Shown: positions 45,840 to 59,133, counted from the first letter of the stretch. The stretch: 64,000 bases of DNA from Aquisalibacillus elongatus (GCF_003843875.1 NZ_RKRF01000011.1:62001-126000), one strand, 5' to 3'. Translations and numbers: made by a program. Notes: generated by a model from the letters alone, not told the origin.

Positions 45840-46559
45840 TTATGATTCGATCGGATCTTTGTTCGGTGTTCCAGGTTTTCTTGGATACTTTTTCGGTGTT
45901 TTCCGCTTCTTATCAATAATCGCAATTGAGCGTTCACTATTTTCAATCGGTAGTGAAAAAGTATGAATAGCGTTCCACTCTCCACCAAGTGTTTTAACAG
46001 CTAATTCACCTGATACTTGTTCTTCTTTGAAACTAGCACCTTTCATCATAATCAGTCTTCCTCCAACTTCAACTAATGGTAAGCATAATTCACTTAAGAC
46101 TGACGTTCTAGCAACAGCTCTGGCCATGACAACATCAAAAGACTCTCGAAACATTTTATTTTTCCCAAACGTTTCTGCACGATCGTGATAAAAGGCTACA
46201 CCATCAAGGTTCAACTGCTCTGCTAAATGATTTAGGAACGTAATCCGTTTTTTGAGTGAGTCAACAATTGTTACTTTCAGATGAGGATAAATAATTTTGA
46301 GCGGGATTGAAGGAAATCCCGCTCCAGCACCAACATCACAAATCGAATCAACTTGATTAAAGTCAACATAGAAAGCAGCCGAAATGGAATCATAAAAATG
46401 TTTTAAATAAACGCCTTCTCGGTCTGTAATACCGGTTAAGTTCATTTTTTCATTCCATTCCACTAATACCTCAAAATAGGTATTAAACTGCTGAAGTTGT
46501 TGCTCTGTTAAATTAATATTTTGTTCTTTTAATGCATTTATAAACATTGATTCATTCAT
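45840..46559 (-). CDS. rsmG: 16S rRNA (guanine-527 N7)-methyltransferase
   Basis: 239 residues from ATG 46559, chosen because GAGG lies at a proper distance; the ATG at 46565 is inside it. Rossmann SAM motif [20 protein letters not shown] and the family motif [18 protein letters not shown]. Methylates G527; loss gives low streptomycin resistance. It starts 9 bases after mnmG. Basic C-terminus [17 protein letters not shown]. Confidence 0.95.
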   Translation of the reverse strand: MNESMFINALKEQNINLTEQQLQQFNTYFEVLVEWNEKMNLTGITDREGVYLKHFYDSISAAFYVDFNQVDSICDVGAGAGFPSIPLKIIYPHLKVTIVDSLKKRITFLNHLAEQLNLDGVAFYHDRAETFGKNKMFRESFDVVMARAVARTSVLSELCLPLVEVGGRLIMMKGASFKEEQVSGELAVKTLGGEWNAIHTFSLPIENSERSIAIIDKKRKTPKKYPRKPGTPNKDPIES

Positions 46560-46568
46560 AAGCATCCT

Positions 46569-48455
46569 CTATTCATTCGAAGCTTGAGATCTGACACCTT
46601 GTTCAATATAAACGAGTAAAATAGAAATATCTGATGGGTTAACACCTGAAATTCGTGATGCCTGCCCAACTGATAAAGGTTGAACTTTTTTAAGCTTTTC
46701 TCTAGCCTCCGTTGCAATCCCTTGAATATCATCATAGTTAATGTGTTCAGGAATGCGTTTGTTATCCATTTTTCGCATTTTATCTACTTGCTGCATTGAT
46801 TTTTCAATATAACCTTCATACTTCACGATGATTTCAACTTGTTCCTCAACGTCTTCAGGTAATGTTTCATCATTTGGGATCAACTGTTTAATATGATCAT
46901 ATTTAATCTCTGGACGTCGAAGTAAGTCAGAAGCACGAACACCATCCTTCAGTGGTGAACCACCTAGTTCATGAAGTAAGTTTTGAACGTCTTCATTTGG
47001 TTTAATAATATGCGATTTTAGTCGCTTAACTTCTTGGTCAATTAAGTTTTTCTTACGTGTGAATCGTTCATAACGCTCTTCAGTAACGACATCCATCTTA
47101 TATCCAATGTCCGTTAGTCGTAAGTCTGCATTATCATGACGTAGTAACAAACGATATTCGGCACGTGAAGTTAATAGACGATAAGGTTCATTAGTTCCTT
47201 TTGTCACTAAATCATCGATCATAACACCAATATAAGCCTCAGAGCGGTCTAGAATTAATGGCTCCTTATCTAGGGATTTCGCCGCTGCGTTAATGCCGGC
47301 TACAATCCCTTGACCGCCTGCTTCTTCATATCCAGATGTCCCATTAATTTGGCCTGCCGTAAATAAACCGTCAACTTTTTTCGTTTCAAGTGTTGGCCAA
47401 AGCTGTGTTGGCACAACAGCATCATATTCAATGGCATAGCCTGCGCGCATCATATCTGCTTTTTCTAAACCTGGGATTGTTTCTAACAAACGTTTTTGAA
47501 TGTCCTCAGGTAGTGACGTCGATAGCCCTTGAACGTATACTTCTTCTGTATCCCGTCCTTCTGGTTCTAAGAAAATTTGGTGACGTGGCTTATCATGGAA
47601 ACGAACTATTTTATCTTCAATTGACGGACAATATCTTGGTCCAGTACCACGCTCTGCACCTGAGTACATAGCAGATCGACCTAGGTTTTCATCAATGATT
47701 TGATGCGTAAATTCGCCTGTATACGTTAACCAGCATGGAATTTGGTCTGTAATAAATTCTGTTGTTTCATAAGAAAATGCTCGAGGCACTTCATCGCCAG
47801 GTTGTTGTTCTGTTTTAGTATAATCGATTGTGTGACTATTTACTCGTGGCGGTGTGCCTGTCTTAAAGCGAACGATATCAAACCCGAGCTCTTCTAACTG
47901 CTCTGAAAGTTTAACAGTAGAACGTTGATTGTTTGGTCCACTTTCATACTCAATGTCACCAATCAACACTTTACCACGCATAAACGTCCCTGTTGTTACA
48001 ATAACAGTTGGTGCGTAGTAAGCCGCCTTCGTTTCAGTTAACACACCTTTTACAGCACCATCTTCTACAAATAACTGATCGACCATACCTTGGCGAAGCG
48101 TTAAATTCTCTTGATTTTCAATGACTTTTTTCATTTCTTGTTGATATAAAACTTTATCAGCTTGTGCACGTAATGCACGAACAGCTGGTCCTTTACTTGT
48201 ATTAAGCAAACGCATTTGAATATGCGTTTTATCAATTGTTTTACCCATTTGGCCGCCAAGTGCGTCAATTTCTCGAACGACGACGCCTTTAGCAGGACCA
48301 CCAATTGATGGGTTGCATGGCATAAATGCAATTAAATCCAAATTCAAAGTCAGCATTAGTGTTTTCGCACCACGTTTAGCAGCTGCTAGACCTGCTTCAA
48401 CACCTGCATGACCTGCACCGACAACAATAACATCATATTGTCCTGCATTATACAT
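46569..48455 (-). CDS. mnmG: tRNA uridine-34 carboxymethylaminomethyl enzyme, FAD subunit
   Basis: 628 residues. FAD motif [21 protein letters not shown], then [11 protein letters not shown] with the catalytic Cys, FKTGTPPRV and the C-terminal helical domain that binds MnmE ([21 protein letters not shown]). Works with MnmE to modify U34 of tRNAs reading codons ending in A or G. It starts 16 bases after mnmE. Confidence 0.97.
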   Translation of the reverse strand: MYNAGQYDVIVVGAGHAGVEAGLAAAKRGAKTLMLTLNLDLIAFMPCNPSIGGPAKGVVVREIDALGGQMGKTIDKTHIQMRLLNTSKGPAVRALRAQADKVLYQQEMKKVIENQENLTLRQGMVDQLFVEDGAVKGVLTETKAAYYAPTVIVTTGTFMRGKVLIGDIEYESGPNNQRSTVKLSEQLEELGFDIVRFKTGTPPRVNSHTIDYTKTEQQPGDEVPRAFSYETTEFITDQIPCWLTYTGEFTHQIIDENLGRSAMYSGAERGTGPRYCPSIEDKIVRFHDKPRHQIFLEPEGRDTEEVYVQGLSTSLPEDIQKRLLETIPGLEKADMMRAGYAIEYDAVVPTQLWPTLETKKVDGLFTAGQINGTSGYEEAGGQGIVAGINAAAKSLDKEPLILDRSEAYIGVMIDDLVTKGTNEPYRLLTSRAEYRLLLRHDNADLRLTDIGYKMDVVTEERYERFTRKKNLIDQEVKRLKSHIIKPNEDVQNLLHELGGSPLKDGVRASDLLRRPEIKYDHIKQLIPNDETLPEDVEEQVEIIVKYEGYIEKSMQQVDKMRKMDNKRIPEHINYDDIQGIATEAREKLKKVQPLSVGQASRISGVNPSDISILLVYIEQGVRSQASNE

Positions 48456-48471
48456 GTTTGTACCTCCTTTA

Positions 48472-49848
48472 TTATTTTCCTAAACAGAACTGGGAGAACA
48501 ATTGATCAATAAGTGATTCGTGTACGTTATCACCAATGATCTCACCGAGTAATTCCCACGATCTTGTTATATCAATTTGCACTAAATCAAGCGGCATATC
48601 CATTTCAATTCCATTTAAGGCGTCGTCTAGTGCAGATTCGGCTTGTTCGAGTAATTGGATATGACGAACATTTGATACATAGGTTAAATCAGCAGATTCT
48701 AATTCGCCTTCGAAAAACGTATTAGCAATCGCTTCTTCTAGTTCATCAATTCCTTCCTCTTGTAAAAGAGAAGTCGTTACAACGGGGGATCCGCCTGCAA
48801 CATGTTTAACTTGATTCATATCTATTTGTTGATCTAAATCAGTCTTATTAACTAATGCGATGACATCCATACCTTCAGCTGCTTCAAACAATGCAGCATC
48901 TTCCTTTGTGAACTCCTCATTACCGTTTAACACTAATAAAATTAAATCAGCATCTTTTAGAGCTTGACGAGAACGGTCAACACCTATTTTCTCCACGATG
49001 TCCTCTGTTTCACGAATACCTGCTGTATCAATCAATCGAAGTGGGACTCCTCTTACATTGACATACTCTTCAATCACATCACGTGTTGTACCAGGTACTT
49101 CAGTAACGATCGCTTTATTTTCGTGTGCTAATTTATTTAGTAAGGAAGACTTACCAACGTTCGGTCTTCCAATAATAGCTGTAGCGATTCCTTCCCTTAG
49201 AATCTTTCCTTGTTTAGCGGTTTGAAGAATTTTTTGCACTTCTTTTTTAACATGAGTAGCTTTTTCTACCAATACTTCGTGCGTCATTTCTTCTACATCG
49301 TCATACTCAGGATAATCTATATTCACTTCGACATGCGCAACTGTCTCGATGAGCTCCTGACGTAATTGTCTAATCAATCCAGACAGTCGCCCATCCATTT
49401 GTTTTAGTGCTACATTCATGGCCTTATCTGTTTTAGCACGAATGAGGTCCATTACCGCCTCTGCTTGTGATAAGTCTATACGGCCATTTAAAAAGGCGCG
49501 TTTTGTAAATTCACCTGGTTCGGCCAGGCGAGCCCCTTCTCTTAGTACAAGTTGTAAGACACGGTTAACTGAAACCATTCCACCGTGACAGTTTATCTCT
49601 ATGATATCTTCACGGGTGAAGGTTTTCGGAGCTCTCATGACTGTCATCATCACTTCTTCAACTAATTCATTTGTCTTTGAATCTACGACATTTCCATAAT
49701 GGATCGTATGTGAATCCACTTCATAAATGTCTTTACCTTGAAACACTCGATTAGCAATGGCAAAAGCTTCATCACCACTTAGACGAACAATCGCAATCGC
49801 TCCCTCACCAATCGGTGTTGAAATAGCTGTAATGGTGTCTTGTTCCAT
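48472..49848 (-). CDS. mnmE: tRNA modification GTPase MnmE
   Basis: 458 residues from ATG 49848 (AAAGGGG 8 bases upstream); the GTG at 49857 overlaps that site. N-terminal folate-binding domain, helical domain, and an inserted G domain with [20 protein letters not shown] and NKTD. It ends with the FCLGK motif whose Cys is part of the active site. Partner of MnmG directly downstream. Confidence 0.97.
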   Translation of the reverse strand: MEQDTITAISTPIGEGAIAIVRLSGDEAFAIANRVFQGKDIYEVDSHTIHYGNVVDSKTNELVEEVMMTVMRAPKTFTREDIIEINCHGGMVSVNRVLQLVLREGARLAEPGEFTKRAFLNGRIDLSQAEAVMDLIRAKTDKAMNVALKQMDGRLSGLIRQLRQELIETVAHVEVNIDYPEYDDVEEMTHEVLVEKATHVKKEVQKILQTAKQGKILREGIATAIIGRPNVGKSSLLNKLAHENKAIVTEVPGTTRDVIEEYVNVRGVPLRLIDTAGIRETEDIVEKIGVDRSRQALKDADLILLVLNGNEEFTKEDAALFEAAEGMDVIALVNKTDLDQQIDMNQVKHVAGGSPVVTTSLLQEEGIDELEEAIANTFFEGELESADLTYVSNVRHIQLLEQAESALDDALNGIEMDMPLDLVQIDITRSWELLGEIIGDNVHESLIDQLFSQFCLGK

Positions 49849-49996
49849 GACCTTCACCCCTTTCTAATTTCATATTTTTAAGGAAAATATAACCTCAAAA
49901 CGCAACTCCATGCGTTCAGCACATGATTTTCCTAACTTAAAACAATAACATAAAACGTGTCAAAAGAAAAGGTATTAAGAAGTCTTATCTGCCCAT

Positions 49997-50040
49997 TAAA
50001 AAGACTGTCTTCTAGTCAGCTTATATGACTAGAAAGACAG
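49997..50040 (-). terminator. Terminator after jag
   Basis: CTGTCTTTCTAGTCA pairs with TGACTAGAAGACAG (one mismatch) around a 7-base loop, followed by TCTTTTT on the minus strand. Ends the rnpA-yidC-jag unit and separates it from mnmE. Confidence 0.92.
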
Positions 50041-50051
50041 CCCCCCTTTAC

Positions 50052-50672
50052 TTAATTAGGTTTTATAACAACATATCGATTTGGATCTTTTCCTTCTGAG
50101 TGAGTTGAAACATCGGTGTGGTCTTGTAATGCTGTATGAATGATTTTACGTTCAAATGATGGCATTGGTTCAATTTTGACATCTTGGTCTGTTCGAACAG
50201 CTTTACTCGCTAATTTCTCAGCCAACTGATAAAGCGTTTCTTTTCTTCTTTCACGGTAATTCTCAGCATCTACAACAACGGTTACGTATTGATTTTCATC
50301 CGCTTTATTAACAGCTAAATGCGTTAAATATTGTAATGCATTTAGTGTCTGACCGCGCTTTCCTATTAATAGACCAATTTTGTCGCCCACCAACTCAAAT
50401 GAAATTTCATCTTCACGGTTATCTGGTCGAACCTCGACCTCAATACCCATTTCATGAGCCACGTGTTCTAAATAACTTTTTCCTACTTGAACTAAATCAA
50501 TTTTCTCTTGAACCTTTACATACGCACGTTTAGATCCAAATACGCCCAATAACCCTTTCTTACCTTCGTCAATGATTTCTACATTCACTTGGTCTTCAGA
50601 AAGTCCTAATTGACTTAGCGCATTTTCCTTAGCTTCTTCAACTGTTTGACCACTAGCCGTTATTTCTCTCAC
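50052..50672 (-). CDS. jag: RNA-binding protein Jag (KhpB)
   Basis: 206 residues. Jag-N domain (MREITASGQTVEEAKENAL, DEGKKGLLGVFGSKRAYV), KH domain with GKRGQTLNALQYL, and R3H domain with the basic motif around PMPSFERKIIHTALQDH. With KhpA it binds many RNAs and affects elongation and division in Gram-positives. The ATG overlaps the yidC stop by 4 bases. Confidence 0.95.
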   Translation of the reverse strand: MREITASGQTVEEAKENALSQLGLSEDQVNVEIIDEGKKGLLGVFGSKRAYVKVQEKIDLVQVGKSYLEHVAHEMGIEVEVRPDNREDEISFELVGDKIGLLIGKRGQTLNALQYLTHLAVNKADENQYVTVVVDAENYRERRKETLYQLAEKLASKAVRTDQDVKIEPMPSFERKIIHTALQDHTDVSTHSEGKDPNRYVVIKPN

Positions 50673-51460
50673 TTTTTCGCTCCCCCATTATTATTTTCTT
50701 CGAATTGTTTCATCAACGGACGACGAATAAAGATTGTTTGAGCTATCATAAAGATGTTACCGACGATCCAGTATAGTGCTAATGCCGCCGGGAAGAATAA
50801 TGCAAACCCACCAATCATTAGTGGTAATAAGTATAACATAATTTGCATTTGCGGGTTAACACTAGCAGGTTGTCCTGCCATCATTAATTTTTGTTGTAAG
50901 AAAGTTGTTCCCATTGTAATTAAGGCTAACAGTAAGTTGTTAGCAATACCTGATTCTCCTAATTGGAACCATAAAAAGCCGTAATCTCTAATAGGTTCCC
51001 AACGGACAATGGCATGGTAGAATGCGATTAAAATTGGCATTTGAGCAACTATAGGTAAACACCCAGCCAGTGGATTAACACCATGCTTTTGGAATAACGC
51101 CATCGTTTCTTGTTGTAATTTCTGTTGTGTTTGTTGGTCTTTTGACGAATACTTTTCTCTTAACTTTTGAATTTCAGGCTGTAATAACTGCATTGCCTGA
51201 GATGACTTTAATTGTTTAACATTCAATGGAAGAATTAACGTACGAAGTAAAATCGTTACGATAATAATAGCTGCACCATATCCATGGTTAAAAATATCAG
51301 TAGCTACAAACTCAATAAGTGACACTAATGGCCACACAAAATATTCTTCCCATACTCCTTCTTTAGTATCGTTAGTAATATCCTGGTTAACATCTAAACA
51401 ACCGGATAAAAATAAGGCTAACCCTATTAATGTTATGATCAGTAATATTTTTTTGCGCAC
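50669..51460 (-). CDS. yidC: Membrane insertase YidC (SpoIIIJ type)
   Basis: 263 residues. Lipoprotein signal with Cys in LFLSGC, then five helices of the YidC core, including the hydrophilic-groove Arg in ILLRTLILPLNVKQLKSSQ. Located between rnpA and jag, as spoIIIJ in B. subtilis, where it also serves sporulation. Inserts membrane proteins, including small ATP-synthase subunits. Confidence 0.95.
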   Translation of the reverse strand: MRKKILLIITLIGLALFLSGCLDVNQDITNDTKEGVWEEYFVWPLVSLIEFVATDIFNHGYGAAIIIVTILLRTLILPLNVKQLKSSQAMQLLQPEIQKLREKYSSKDQQTQQKLQQETMALFQKHGVNPLAGCLPIVAQMPILIAFYHAIVRWEPIRDYGFLWFQLGESGIANNLLLALITMGTTFLQQKLMMAGQPASVNPQMQIMLYLLPLMIGGFALFFPAALALYWIVGNIFMIAQTIFIRRPLMKQFEENNNGGAKK

Positions 51461-51583
51461 CCTCTATTTCCTCCTATCAAACTTCACATGTATCTATATT
51501 AGTCTCAAGTATGTATTGAGATAAAACTCTATTTAGTATTTTAGCACTTCTTCAGCATCTATTACCATAAGAAATTCAATCAT

Positions 51584-51925
51584 TTATTGACGAAACATGT
51601 TAGAGCGCTTCAAAACATGTGTTAAACTTTTTTTAACCTCATGGAAGCTCATCTGACTCGTCGGTTTTCTAGCAATAATGACTAAATCATAATTTGGTTT
51701 TATAGAATCTTCTAACTCTATAAACGCATGTCTTAAATAACGCTTAATTTCATTTCGCTTAACGGCGTTACCGATTTTCTTTCCAACTGAAAGCCCCACA
51801 CGAAAATGGTTTTGATCATTCTTCTCATAATAATATATAACAAGCTGTCGATTCGCAAACGACTGACCATTTCTTAATATTTTTTGGAAATCCTCATTTT
51901 TTTTAATTCTGTATTCTTTCTTCAT
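51584..51925 (-). CDS. rnpA: Ribonuclease P protein component
   Basis: 113 residues. Family signature [17 protein letters not shown] and [11 protein letters not shown] are present. Basic RNA-binding protein that helps the RNase P RNA mature tRNA 5' ends. It follows rpmH, with a terminator-like hairpin in between. Confidence 0.97.
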   Translation of the reverse strand: MKKEYRIKKNEDFQKILRNGQSFANRQLVIYYYEKNDQNHFRVGLSVGKKIGNAVKRNEIKRYLRHAFIELEDSIKPNYDLVIIARKPTSQMSFHEVKKSLTHVLKRSNMFRQ

Positions 51926-52000
51926 CCAATCATCCCATCATGAGATCTCTACTATAGGATTGACTCATTTCCTTTTATATAAAACTTCAATTTAACGTGA

Positions 52001-52030
52001 AAAAAGACCACTGAGCTTTTTCAGTGGTCT
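52001..52030 (-). terminator. Terminator or attenuator between rpmH and rnpA
   Basis: AGACCACTGA, 6-base loop, TCAGTGGTCT, then TTTTTTCACG on the minus strand. The first arm overlaps the rpmH stop. It should give far more rpmH than rnpA message. Confidence 0.9.
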
Positions 52031-52163
52031 ACGCAGAAAGAACTTTTCTACCTTTTTTACGACGACGCGCTAGAACCTTACGTCCATTTTTCGTTTTCAT
52101 TCTAGTACGGAAGCCGTGTACTTTATTTCGCTTACGTTTATTTGGTTGATAAGTGCGTTTCAT
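52029..52163 (-). CDS. rpmH: 50S ribosomal protein L34
   Basis: 44 residues: [18 protein letters not shown] at the start and KGRKVLSA at the end, very basic and of exact family length. Start at 52163; another ATG directly upstream (52166) is also possible. AGGAGGTG precedes it. It faces away from dnaA, the classic origin arrangement. Too short to be picked up as a long open frame. Confidence 0.97.
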   Translation of the reverse strand: MKRTYQPNKRKRNKVHGFRTRMKTKNGRKVLARRRKKGRKVLSA

Positions 52164-52259
52164 CATTTACACCTCCTGAAAATCTTCCAAGCACGTTACA
52201 TTTACTATTTCAAAAAACAGTCCAAATTAGTATATAAAATGGAACAACAAATGTCAATT

Positions 52260-52680
52260 TAATAACGCAATATTCATTGTAAAACATTCTTCTGTTGAAC
52301 ACAAGCATTTATTTATCCACATCTTAATAGAACAACTAAAACAATTTAAAATATATCCACATCATTTTTCGACAAATTAACCACAATATACAGGGTTGTG
52401 GATAGAAATTTTGTACATGTTTGTTACATTTGTGGATAAGTATCTACAAGCGTTGTAATTGTTGTGATAATTTGATAAGATAATAGTGTTAATTTACGTG
52501 GATAACTTTATCACATAACGCTGTTTTCCACAGGATGTGAATAATTTGTGGATAGTTACTCACATCCTGTTTAGTTTGTTATGCACATTGTTGTGGATTT
52601 TGTCGATAAATTTACATATTTGTTGTCTGAGTTATATACAATTATCCACAATTGTTTTATTATTAAGGGCAACGCCTTTT
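52260..52680. other. oriC: oriC, upstream part (DnaA-box cluster incC)
   Basis: The rpmH-dnaA gap holds perfect DnaA boxes at 52313-52321, 52431-52439 and 52642-52650, TTATNCACA matches at 52536-52544 and 52579-52587, and one-mismatch boxes at 52353, 52377, 52397, 52497, 52524 and 52547. Both orientations occur. It also carries the promoters of dnaA and rpmH. No gene is present in these 544 bases. Confidence 0.9.
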
Positions 52681-52707
52681 TAGACGTTAGTCAAAGGAGT
52701 GAACTAG

Positions 52708-54054
52708 TTGGATAACATAGCAGAGATCTGGACCAAAGCTTTAGCTGAAATTGAGAAAAAAGTGAGTAAACCAAGCTTTGATACTTGGCTAAAATCAACT
52801 GAAGCTAAATATATACAAGACAACCAAATTGTGATTGCCGCTCCAAATGAGTTCGCAAGGGATTGGCTTGAAAATAGTTATTCATCATTAATTTCATCAA
52901 CGATTTATGATTTAACAGGATCTGAATTAGAGCCTAAATTTATGATTCCCGAAACAGAGAACATTGATGAACCAGCTAAACAACCTGTTAAGAAAATAAA
53001 CCAAATGAAAAATGATCAATCATCTTCGAAAACAATGTTGAATTCCAAATATACTTTTGAAACATTCGTCATTGGTTCAGGAAACCGTTTCGCTCATGCT
53101 GCTTCTTTAGCTGTAGCCGAAGCACCAGCCAAAGCCTACAATCCCCTTTTTATTTACGGAGGAGTTGGATTAGGTAAAACACACTTAATGCATGCGATTG
53201 GTCATTATGTTTTAGAACATAATCCTCAAGCTAGTGTTGTTTATACAACATCAGAAAAATTTACAAATGAGTTTATAAATTCGATTCGAGATAACAAAGC
53301 GATTGATTTCCGCAATAAATATCGAAATGTGGACGTACTATTAATTGATGATATTCAATTTTTAGCTGGAAAAGAACAAACTCAAGAAGAATTTTTCCAT
53401 ACGTTTAACACACTTCATGAGGAAAATAAACAAATCGTTATTTCAAGTGACAGACCACCTAAAGAAATACCTACTTTAGAAGATCGCTTACGTTCCCGTT
53501 TCGAATGGGGATTAATTACCGATATTACACCTCCTGATTTAGAAACACGTATTGCGATTTTACGTAAAAAAGCAAAAGCAGATGGACTAGATATCCCTAA
53601 TGAAGTGATGCTTTATATTGCGAATCAGATCGATACAAATATACGTGAATTAGAAGGTGCTCTTATAAGAGTTGTTGCGTATTCATCACTCGTAAATGAG
53701 GATATCGACGCCGCTTTAGCAGCTAATGCATTAAAAGACATCATCCCTAATAGTCAACCAAGAGAAATTACAATTAAAGGCATACAGGAAATTGTGGCAG
53801 AAAAATATCATATTCGAATTGAGGATTTTGCAGCTAAGAAACGAACGAAGTCAGTCGCCTTCCCGAGACAAATAGCGATGTATTTATCAAGAGAATTAAC
53901 TGATTTTTCTCTTCCTAAAATCGGTGAAGAATTTGGTGGGCGTGATCATACAACTGTCATACATGCTCATGAAAAAATCTCTAAAATGATGTCTGATGAT
54001 TTACAACTACAACGAGAAATTGATGATTTAACCGAATCCATTAAGTCATCTTAA
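52708..54054 (+). CDS. dnaA: Replication initiator DnaA
   Basis: 448 residues from a TTG start with AAAGGAG 9 bases upstream. Domain I (1-80), a short linker (80-108), the AAA+ domain with Walker [14 protein letters not shown], Walker [11 protein letters not shown] and the arginine finger in RLRSRFEWG, and domain IV with the DnaA-box motif [15 protein letters not shown]. It melts the origin between dnaA and dnaN. DnaA boxes in front of the gene indicate self-control. Confidence 0.98.
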   Translation: MDNIAEIWTKALAEIEKKVSKPSFDTWLKSTEAKYIQDNQIVIAAPNEFARDWLENSYSSLISSTIYDLTGSELEPKFMIPETENIDEPAKQPVKKINQMKNDQSSSKTMLNSKYTFETFVIGSGNRFAHAASLAVAEAPAKAYNPLFIYGGVGLGKTHLMHAIGHYVLEHNPQASVVYTTSEKFTNEFINSIRDNKAIDFRNKYRNVDVLLIDDIQFLAGKEQTQEEFFHTFNTLHEENKQIVISSDRPPKEIPTLEDRLRSRFEWGLITDITPPDLETRIAILRKKAKADGLDIPNEVMLYIANQIDTNIRELEGALIRVVAYSSLVNEDIDAALAANALKDIIPNSQPREITIKGIQEIVAEKYHIRIEDFAAKKRTKSVAFPRQIAMYLSRELTDFSLPKIGEEFGGRDHTTVIHAHEKISKMMSDDLQLQREIDDLTESIKSS

Positions 54055-54095
54055 ATTGTGAACATGTGTATAAACCTTACACACTTATAAACACG

Positions 54096-54221
54096 TTATC
54101 CACATGTGAATAACTTTTGTTGTTCAGTATTAACTCCAGTTATACACAAATTCACAACACCTACTATTACTAAGACTGTATTTTATAAAAAATAAATAAA
54201 TATATAATAACGATTAATAGG
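54096..54221. other. oriC: oriC, downstream part: DnaA boxes, DnaA-trios and unwinding element
   Basis: The dnaA-dnaN gap has DnaA boxes at 54096-54104 (TTATCCACA), 54105-54113 (TGTGAATAA) and 54140-54148 (TTATACACA). CTACTATTACTA at 54161-54172 looks like DnaA-trios (3'-GAT repeats on the lower strand). An AT-only tract (54181-54209) would be the unwinding element. The order box, trios, AT tract is the same as in B. subtilis. Confidence 0.85.
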
Positions 54222-54229
54222 AGGGCATT

Positions 54230-55372
54230 ATGAAAATTTTAATTGAACGTGAACCGTTAATGGCAAGTATCCAAAACGTTATGAAAGCAATTTCGTCAAA
54301 ACCGACAATTCCAATACTTTCAGGAATAAAACTTGAAGCCAACCAACAAGAAGTGACCTTAACAGGAAGTAATTCAGATATAACAATCGAATCCATCATT
54401 CCAAGTGAGGAAGACGGAGTCGTTAATATCCATGAGATTGTCCCTGGTTCAGTTGTCATTCAAGCTAAATTTCTGCCTGAGATTATTCGTAAACTACCTG
54501 AGAATCAAGTGGAATTATCAGTTGATGATGATATGAATGTTTTAATTAAATCAGGACACGCAGAATTTAAATTGAATGGACAAGACACTGAGGAATATCC
54601 ACAATTGCCAGTTTTACAAACAGACAATAGCTTTCATTTACAAATTGATTTACTTAAAATGTTAATTCGTCAAACGAATTTTGCTGTATCTGTTTCAGAA
54701 ACACGTCCCATTCTCACTGGAGTACATTTAAAATTAGAAAACGAACAATTAGAATTAGTGGCAACAGACAGCCACCGATTAGCTTCACGTAAAATTAATA
54801 TGACAGATACAGATGGATTAACATTTAACAATGTGGTCATTCCTGGAAAAAGTTTAAGCGAATTAAATAAAATCTTAGACGATACGCAAGAACCGATTCA
54901 GATCAGTGTCACGGATAATCAAATTTTATTTAGAACGAAGCATTTATATTTCTTATCTCGATTATTAGACGGCAATTATCCAGAAACATCAAGATTAATT
55001 CCAAATCAAAGTAAAACAGTCGTTAACGTTAATTCAAAAGATCTTATTGAATCCATTGACCGTGCTAGCTTGTTAGCTAAAGATAATCGAAATAATATTG
55101 TTAAATTAGTTACACAAGGGCAAAATATATTACAAATTACAAGTCACTCACCAGAAATAGGTTATGTAGAGGAAACTTTAGAAACAAACGCTATTGAAGG
55201 GGAAGAGCTAAAAATTTCCTTCAATGCCAAATATATGATTGATGCATTAAAAGCCATCGGAACTGATCAAGTATCCATTAACTTTACTGGAGCTATGCGA
55301 CCATTTATTATGCAACCTGATGAAGACGATGAACCAATTTTACAGCTAATAACACCAGTAAGAACGTACTAA
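54230..55372 (+). CDS. dnaN: DNA polymerase III beta sliding clamp
   Basis: 380 residues, family length, three repeated clamp domains. Starts MKILIEREPLMASIQNVMKAI and includes VATDSHRLASRKI and the C-terminal MQPDEDDEPILQLITPVRTY. It tethers polymerase to DNA. GGAGGGC precedes the ATG. A strong terminator separates it from yaaA, unusual for a fully co-transcribed block. Confidence 0.98.
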   Translation: MKILIEREPLMASIQNVMKAISSKPTIPILSGIKLEANQQEVTLTGSNSDITIESIIPSEEDGVVNIHEIVPGSVVIQAKFLPEIIRKLPENQVELSVDDDMNVLIKSGHAEFKLNGQDTEEYPQLPVLQTDNSFHLQIDLLKMLIRQTNFAVSVSETRPILTGVHLKLENEQLELVATDSHRLASRKINMTDTDGLTFNNVVIPGKSLSELNKILDDTQEPIQISVTDNQILFRTKHLYFLSRLLDGNYPETSRLIPNQSKTVVNVNSKDLIESIDRASLLAKDNRNNIVKLVTQGQNILQITSHSPEIGYVEETLETNAIEGEELKISFNAKYMIDALKAIGTDQVSINFTGAMRPFIMQPDEDDEPILQLITPVRTY

Positions 55373-55385
55373 GAAAGACAGAGAG

Positions 55386-55435
55386 ACTGAACGATTTTAG
55401 GGGAAACACTTCAAATCGTTCAGTTTCTTTTCTTA
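55386..55435 (+). terminator. Terminator after dnaN
   Basis: ACTGAACGATTT at 55386-55397 pairs perfectly with AAATCGTTCAGT at 55413-55424, followed by TTCTTTTCTT. Confidence 0.92.
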
Positions 55436-55493
55436 TAGCCAAATATTTAGTAAAATAGAATAGTGGAAGGAATTTTTTAAAGAAGGTGACAAA

Positions 55494-55718
55494 ATGCCTG
55501 AAATAATTGAAATAGATACGAATGAAATTACGCTTGGCCAATTTCTTAAATTAGCTAATATTATTGACTCTGGCGGAATGGCGAAAGTATTTCTAAAAGA
55601 ATTTGACGTATACGTTAATGGCGAGTTAGATGATCGTCGTGGAAGAAAATTAAAACTTAACGATGTAGTTGAAGTTGATGAAGTAGGAGCATTTCAAGTC
55701 GGAAAAGCCAAAGATTAA
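55494..55718 (+). CDS. yaaA: S4-domain RNA-binding protein YaaA
   Basis: 74 residues, S4-type fold: ITLGQFLKLANIIDSGGMAK, then VYVNGELDDRRGRKLKLNDVV. Linked to large-subunit assembly in B. subtilis. It is 18 bases before recF, with AGAAGGTG upstream of its ATG. After the dnaN terminator, it should head the yaaA-recF-remB-gyrBA transcript. Confidence 0.93.
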   Translation: MPEIIEIDTNEITLGQFLKLANIIDSGGMAKVFLKEFDVYVNGELDDRRGRKLKLNDVVEVDEVGAFQVGKAKD

Positions 55719-55736
55719 GGTTTAAGGAGTCACTCC

Positions 55737-56855
55737 ATGTATATTGAAGAAATACAACTGACCAATTATAGAAATTATGATCATTTTTCAGTCTCCTTTG
55801 ATCAGTCCATTAACGTCATTATTGGTGAAAATGCGCAAGGTAAAACGAACATGATGGAAGCCATTTATGTTTTAGCCTTCACGAAGTCTCATCGAACCCC
55901 AAGAGATAAAGAATTAATCAAATGGGATCGAGAGTATGGTAAAATAGAAGGTAGAGTCTTTAGACGAAATCAGAGCTTCCCTTTAGAAGTTGTTTTTTCA
56001 AACAAAGGAAAAAAAGCCAAATTTAACCACGTTGAACAAAAACGTTTAAGTGAATACATTGGTGCAATCAATGTTGTTATGTTTGCGCCAGAAGATTTAA
56101 ATCTTGTAAAAGGAAGCCCACAGGAACGGCGGAAATTTATTGATATGGAAATCGGGCAAACTCAGCCCATTTATATTTATCATCTGGGACAATATCAGCG
56201 CATTTTAAAAGAACGAAATGCTCTTTTAAAAGATTTACAACGAAGCCAAGAACCAGATCCAACCATGCTCAGAGTTTATACTGATCAATTAGTTGAGCAT
56301 GCAAGTATTTTGCTAGAAAGACGCTTTATTTTTTTACAAAAGCTTAGAAAATGGGCTCAACCGATCCATGAAGGAATTAGTCGCGGACATGAAACGTTAA
56401 ACATCGATTATGATGCGAGTGTAAACGTATCAGAAGACATGGATTCGGAGAAAATAAGACTAGAATTACAAAACCATTTTGAAAGATTCGAATCAAAAGA
56501 AATTGAGCGAGGTACCACACTAGTTGGACCTCATCGAGATGATTTGCTTTTTTATGTAAACGGAAAGAATGTTCAAACATTTGGCTCACAAGGTCAACAA
56601 CGAACAACAGCATTGTCGCTTAAACTAGCCGAAATAGAATTAATCTATGAAGAAGTTGGGGAATATCCGATTCTTTTATTAGATGATGTGTTAAGTGAGT
56701 TAGATGATTATAGACAGTCTCATCTGTTAAATACCATACAAGGAAAGGTACAAACATTTGTGACGACAACAAGCGTTGATGGTATAGATCATGAAACAAT
56801 TAGTAAGGCAGAAATATTTACAGTCCATAATGGCCAATTAACGGAAGAAAGGTGA
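55737..56855 (+). CDS. recF: Recombination mediator RecF
   Basis: 372 residues, SMC-like ATPase. Walker [16 protein letters not shown], signature [19 protein letters not shown], and Walker [14 protein letters not shown]. It helps RecR and RecO load RecA at gaps. AAGGAG precedes the ATG, and the stop overlaps the start region of remB. Confidence 0.97.
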   Translation: MYIEEIQLTNYRNYDHFSVSFDQSINVIIGENAQGKTNMMEAIYVLAFTKSHRTPRDKELIKWDREYGKIEGRVFRRNQSFPLEVVFSNKGKKAKFNHVEQKRLSEYIGAINVVMFAPEDLNLVKGSPQERRKFIDMEIGQTQPIYIYHLGQYQRILKERNALLKDLQRSQEPDPTMLRVYTDQLVEHASILLERRFIFLQKLRKWAQPIHEGISRGHETLNIDYDASVNVSEDMDSEKIRLELQNHFERFESKEIERGTTLVGPHRDDLLFYVNGKNVQTFGSQGQQRTTALSLKLAEIELIYEEVGEYPILLLDDVLSELDDYRQSHLLNTIQGKVQTFVTTTSVDGIDHETISKAEIFTVHNGQLTEER

Positions 56856-56863
56856 GGATGAAG

Positions 56864-57154
56864 ATGTTTATACATATTGGTGATGAAAACGTTATTCGTT
56901 CTAAAGATGTGGTTTCGATTATAGATTATAGTTTATTTCATTCCTCATCGATTATCGAAGAGATGATTTTTAAGCAGCGTGAAAAAGGTAATGTATCAGA
57001 TTCATCGTATGAAGAAGCAAAATCAATTGTCATAACAGTTAACCATATTTATTTCAGCTCATTATCTGTCTCGACGTTAAATCGAAGAGCGCAATTATCT
57101 TACAAACTGGATAAAGTAGATGATATTACGGATACGTATGAACTAGAAGAGTGA
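56864..57154 (+). CDS. remB: Extracellular matrix regulator RemB (YaaB)
   Basis: 96 residues from ATG 56864 (MFIHIGDENVIRSKDVVSII), preceded by AGGTGAGGATG; the GTG at 56852 overlaps recF and the ribosome site. The family is related to RemA and in B. subtilis activates biofilm matrix genes. The C-terminal part ITVNHIYFSSLSVSTLNRRA is conserved. Confidence 0.9.
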   Translation: MFIHIGDENVIRSKDVVSIIDYSLFHSSSIIEEMIFKQREKGNVSDSSYEEAKSIVITVNHIYFSSLSVSTLNRRAQLSYKLDKVDDITDTYELEE

Positions 57155-57162
57155 AGGTTTAA

Positions 57163-59124
<1,962 letters not shown>

Positions 59125-59133
59125 TGTTTGGTA

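Noticed and set aside
45671-45988. 105-codon minus-strand frame ending MFHVKHYIFNT
   Set aside because: It overlaps rsmG in another frame and runs through parS site 3; codon pattern fits a shadow.
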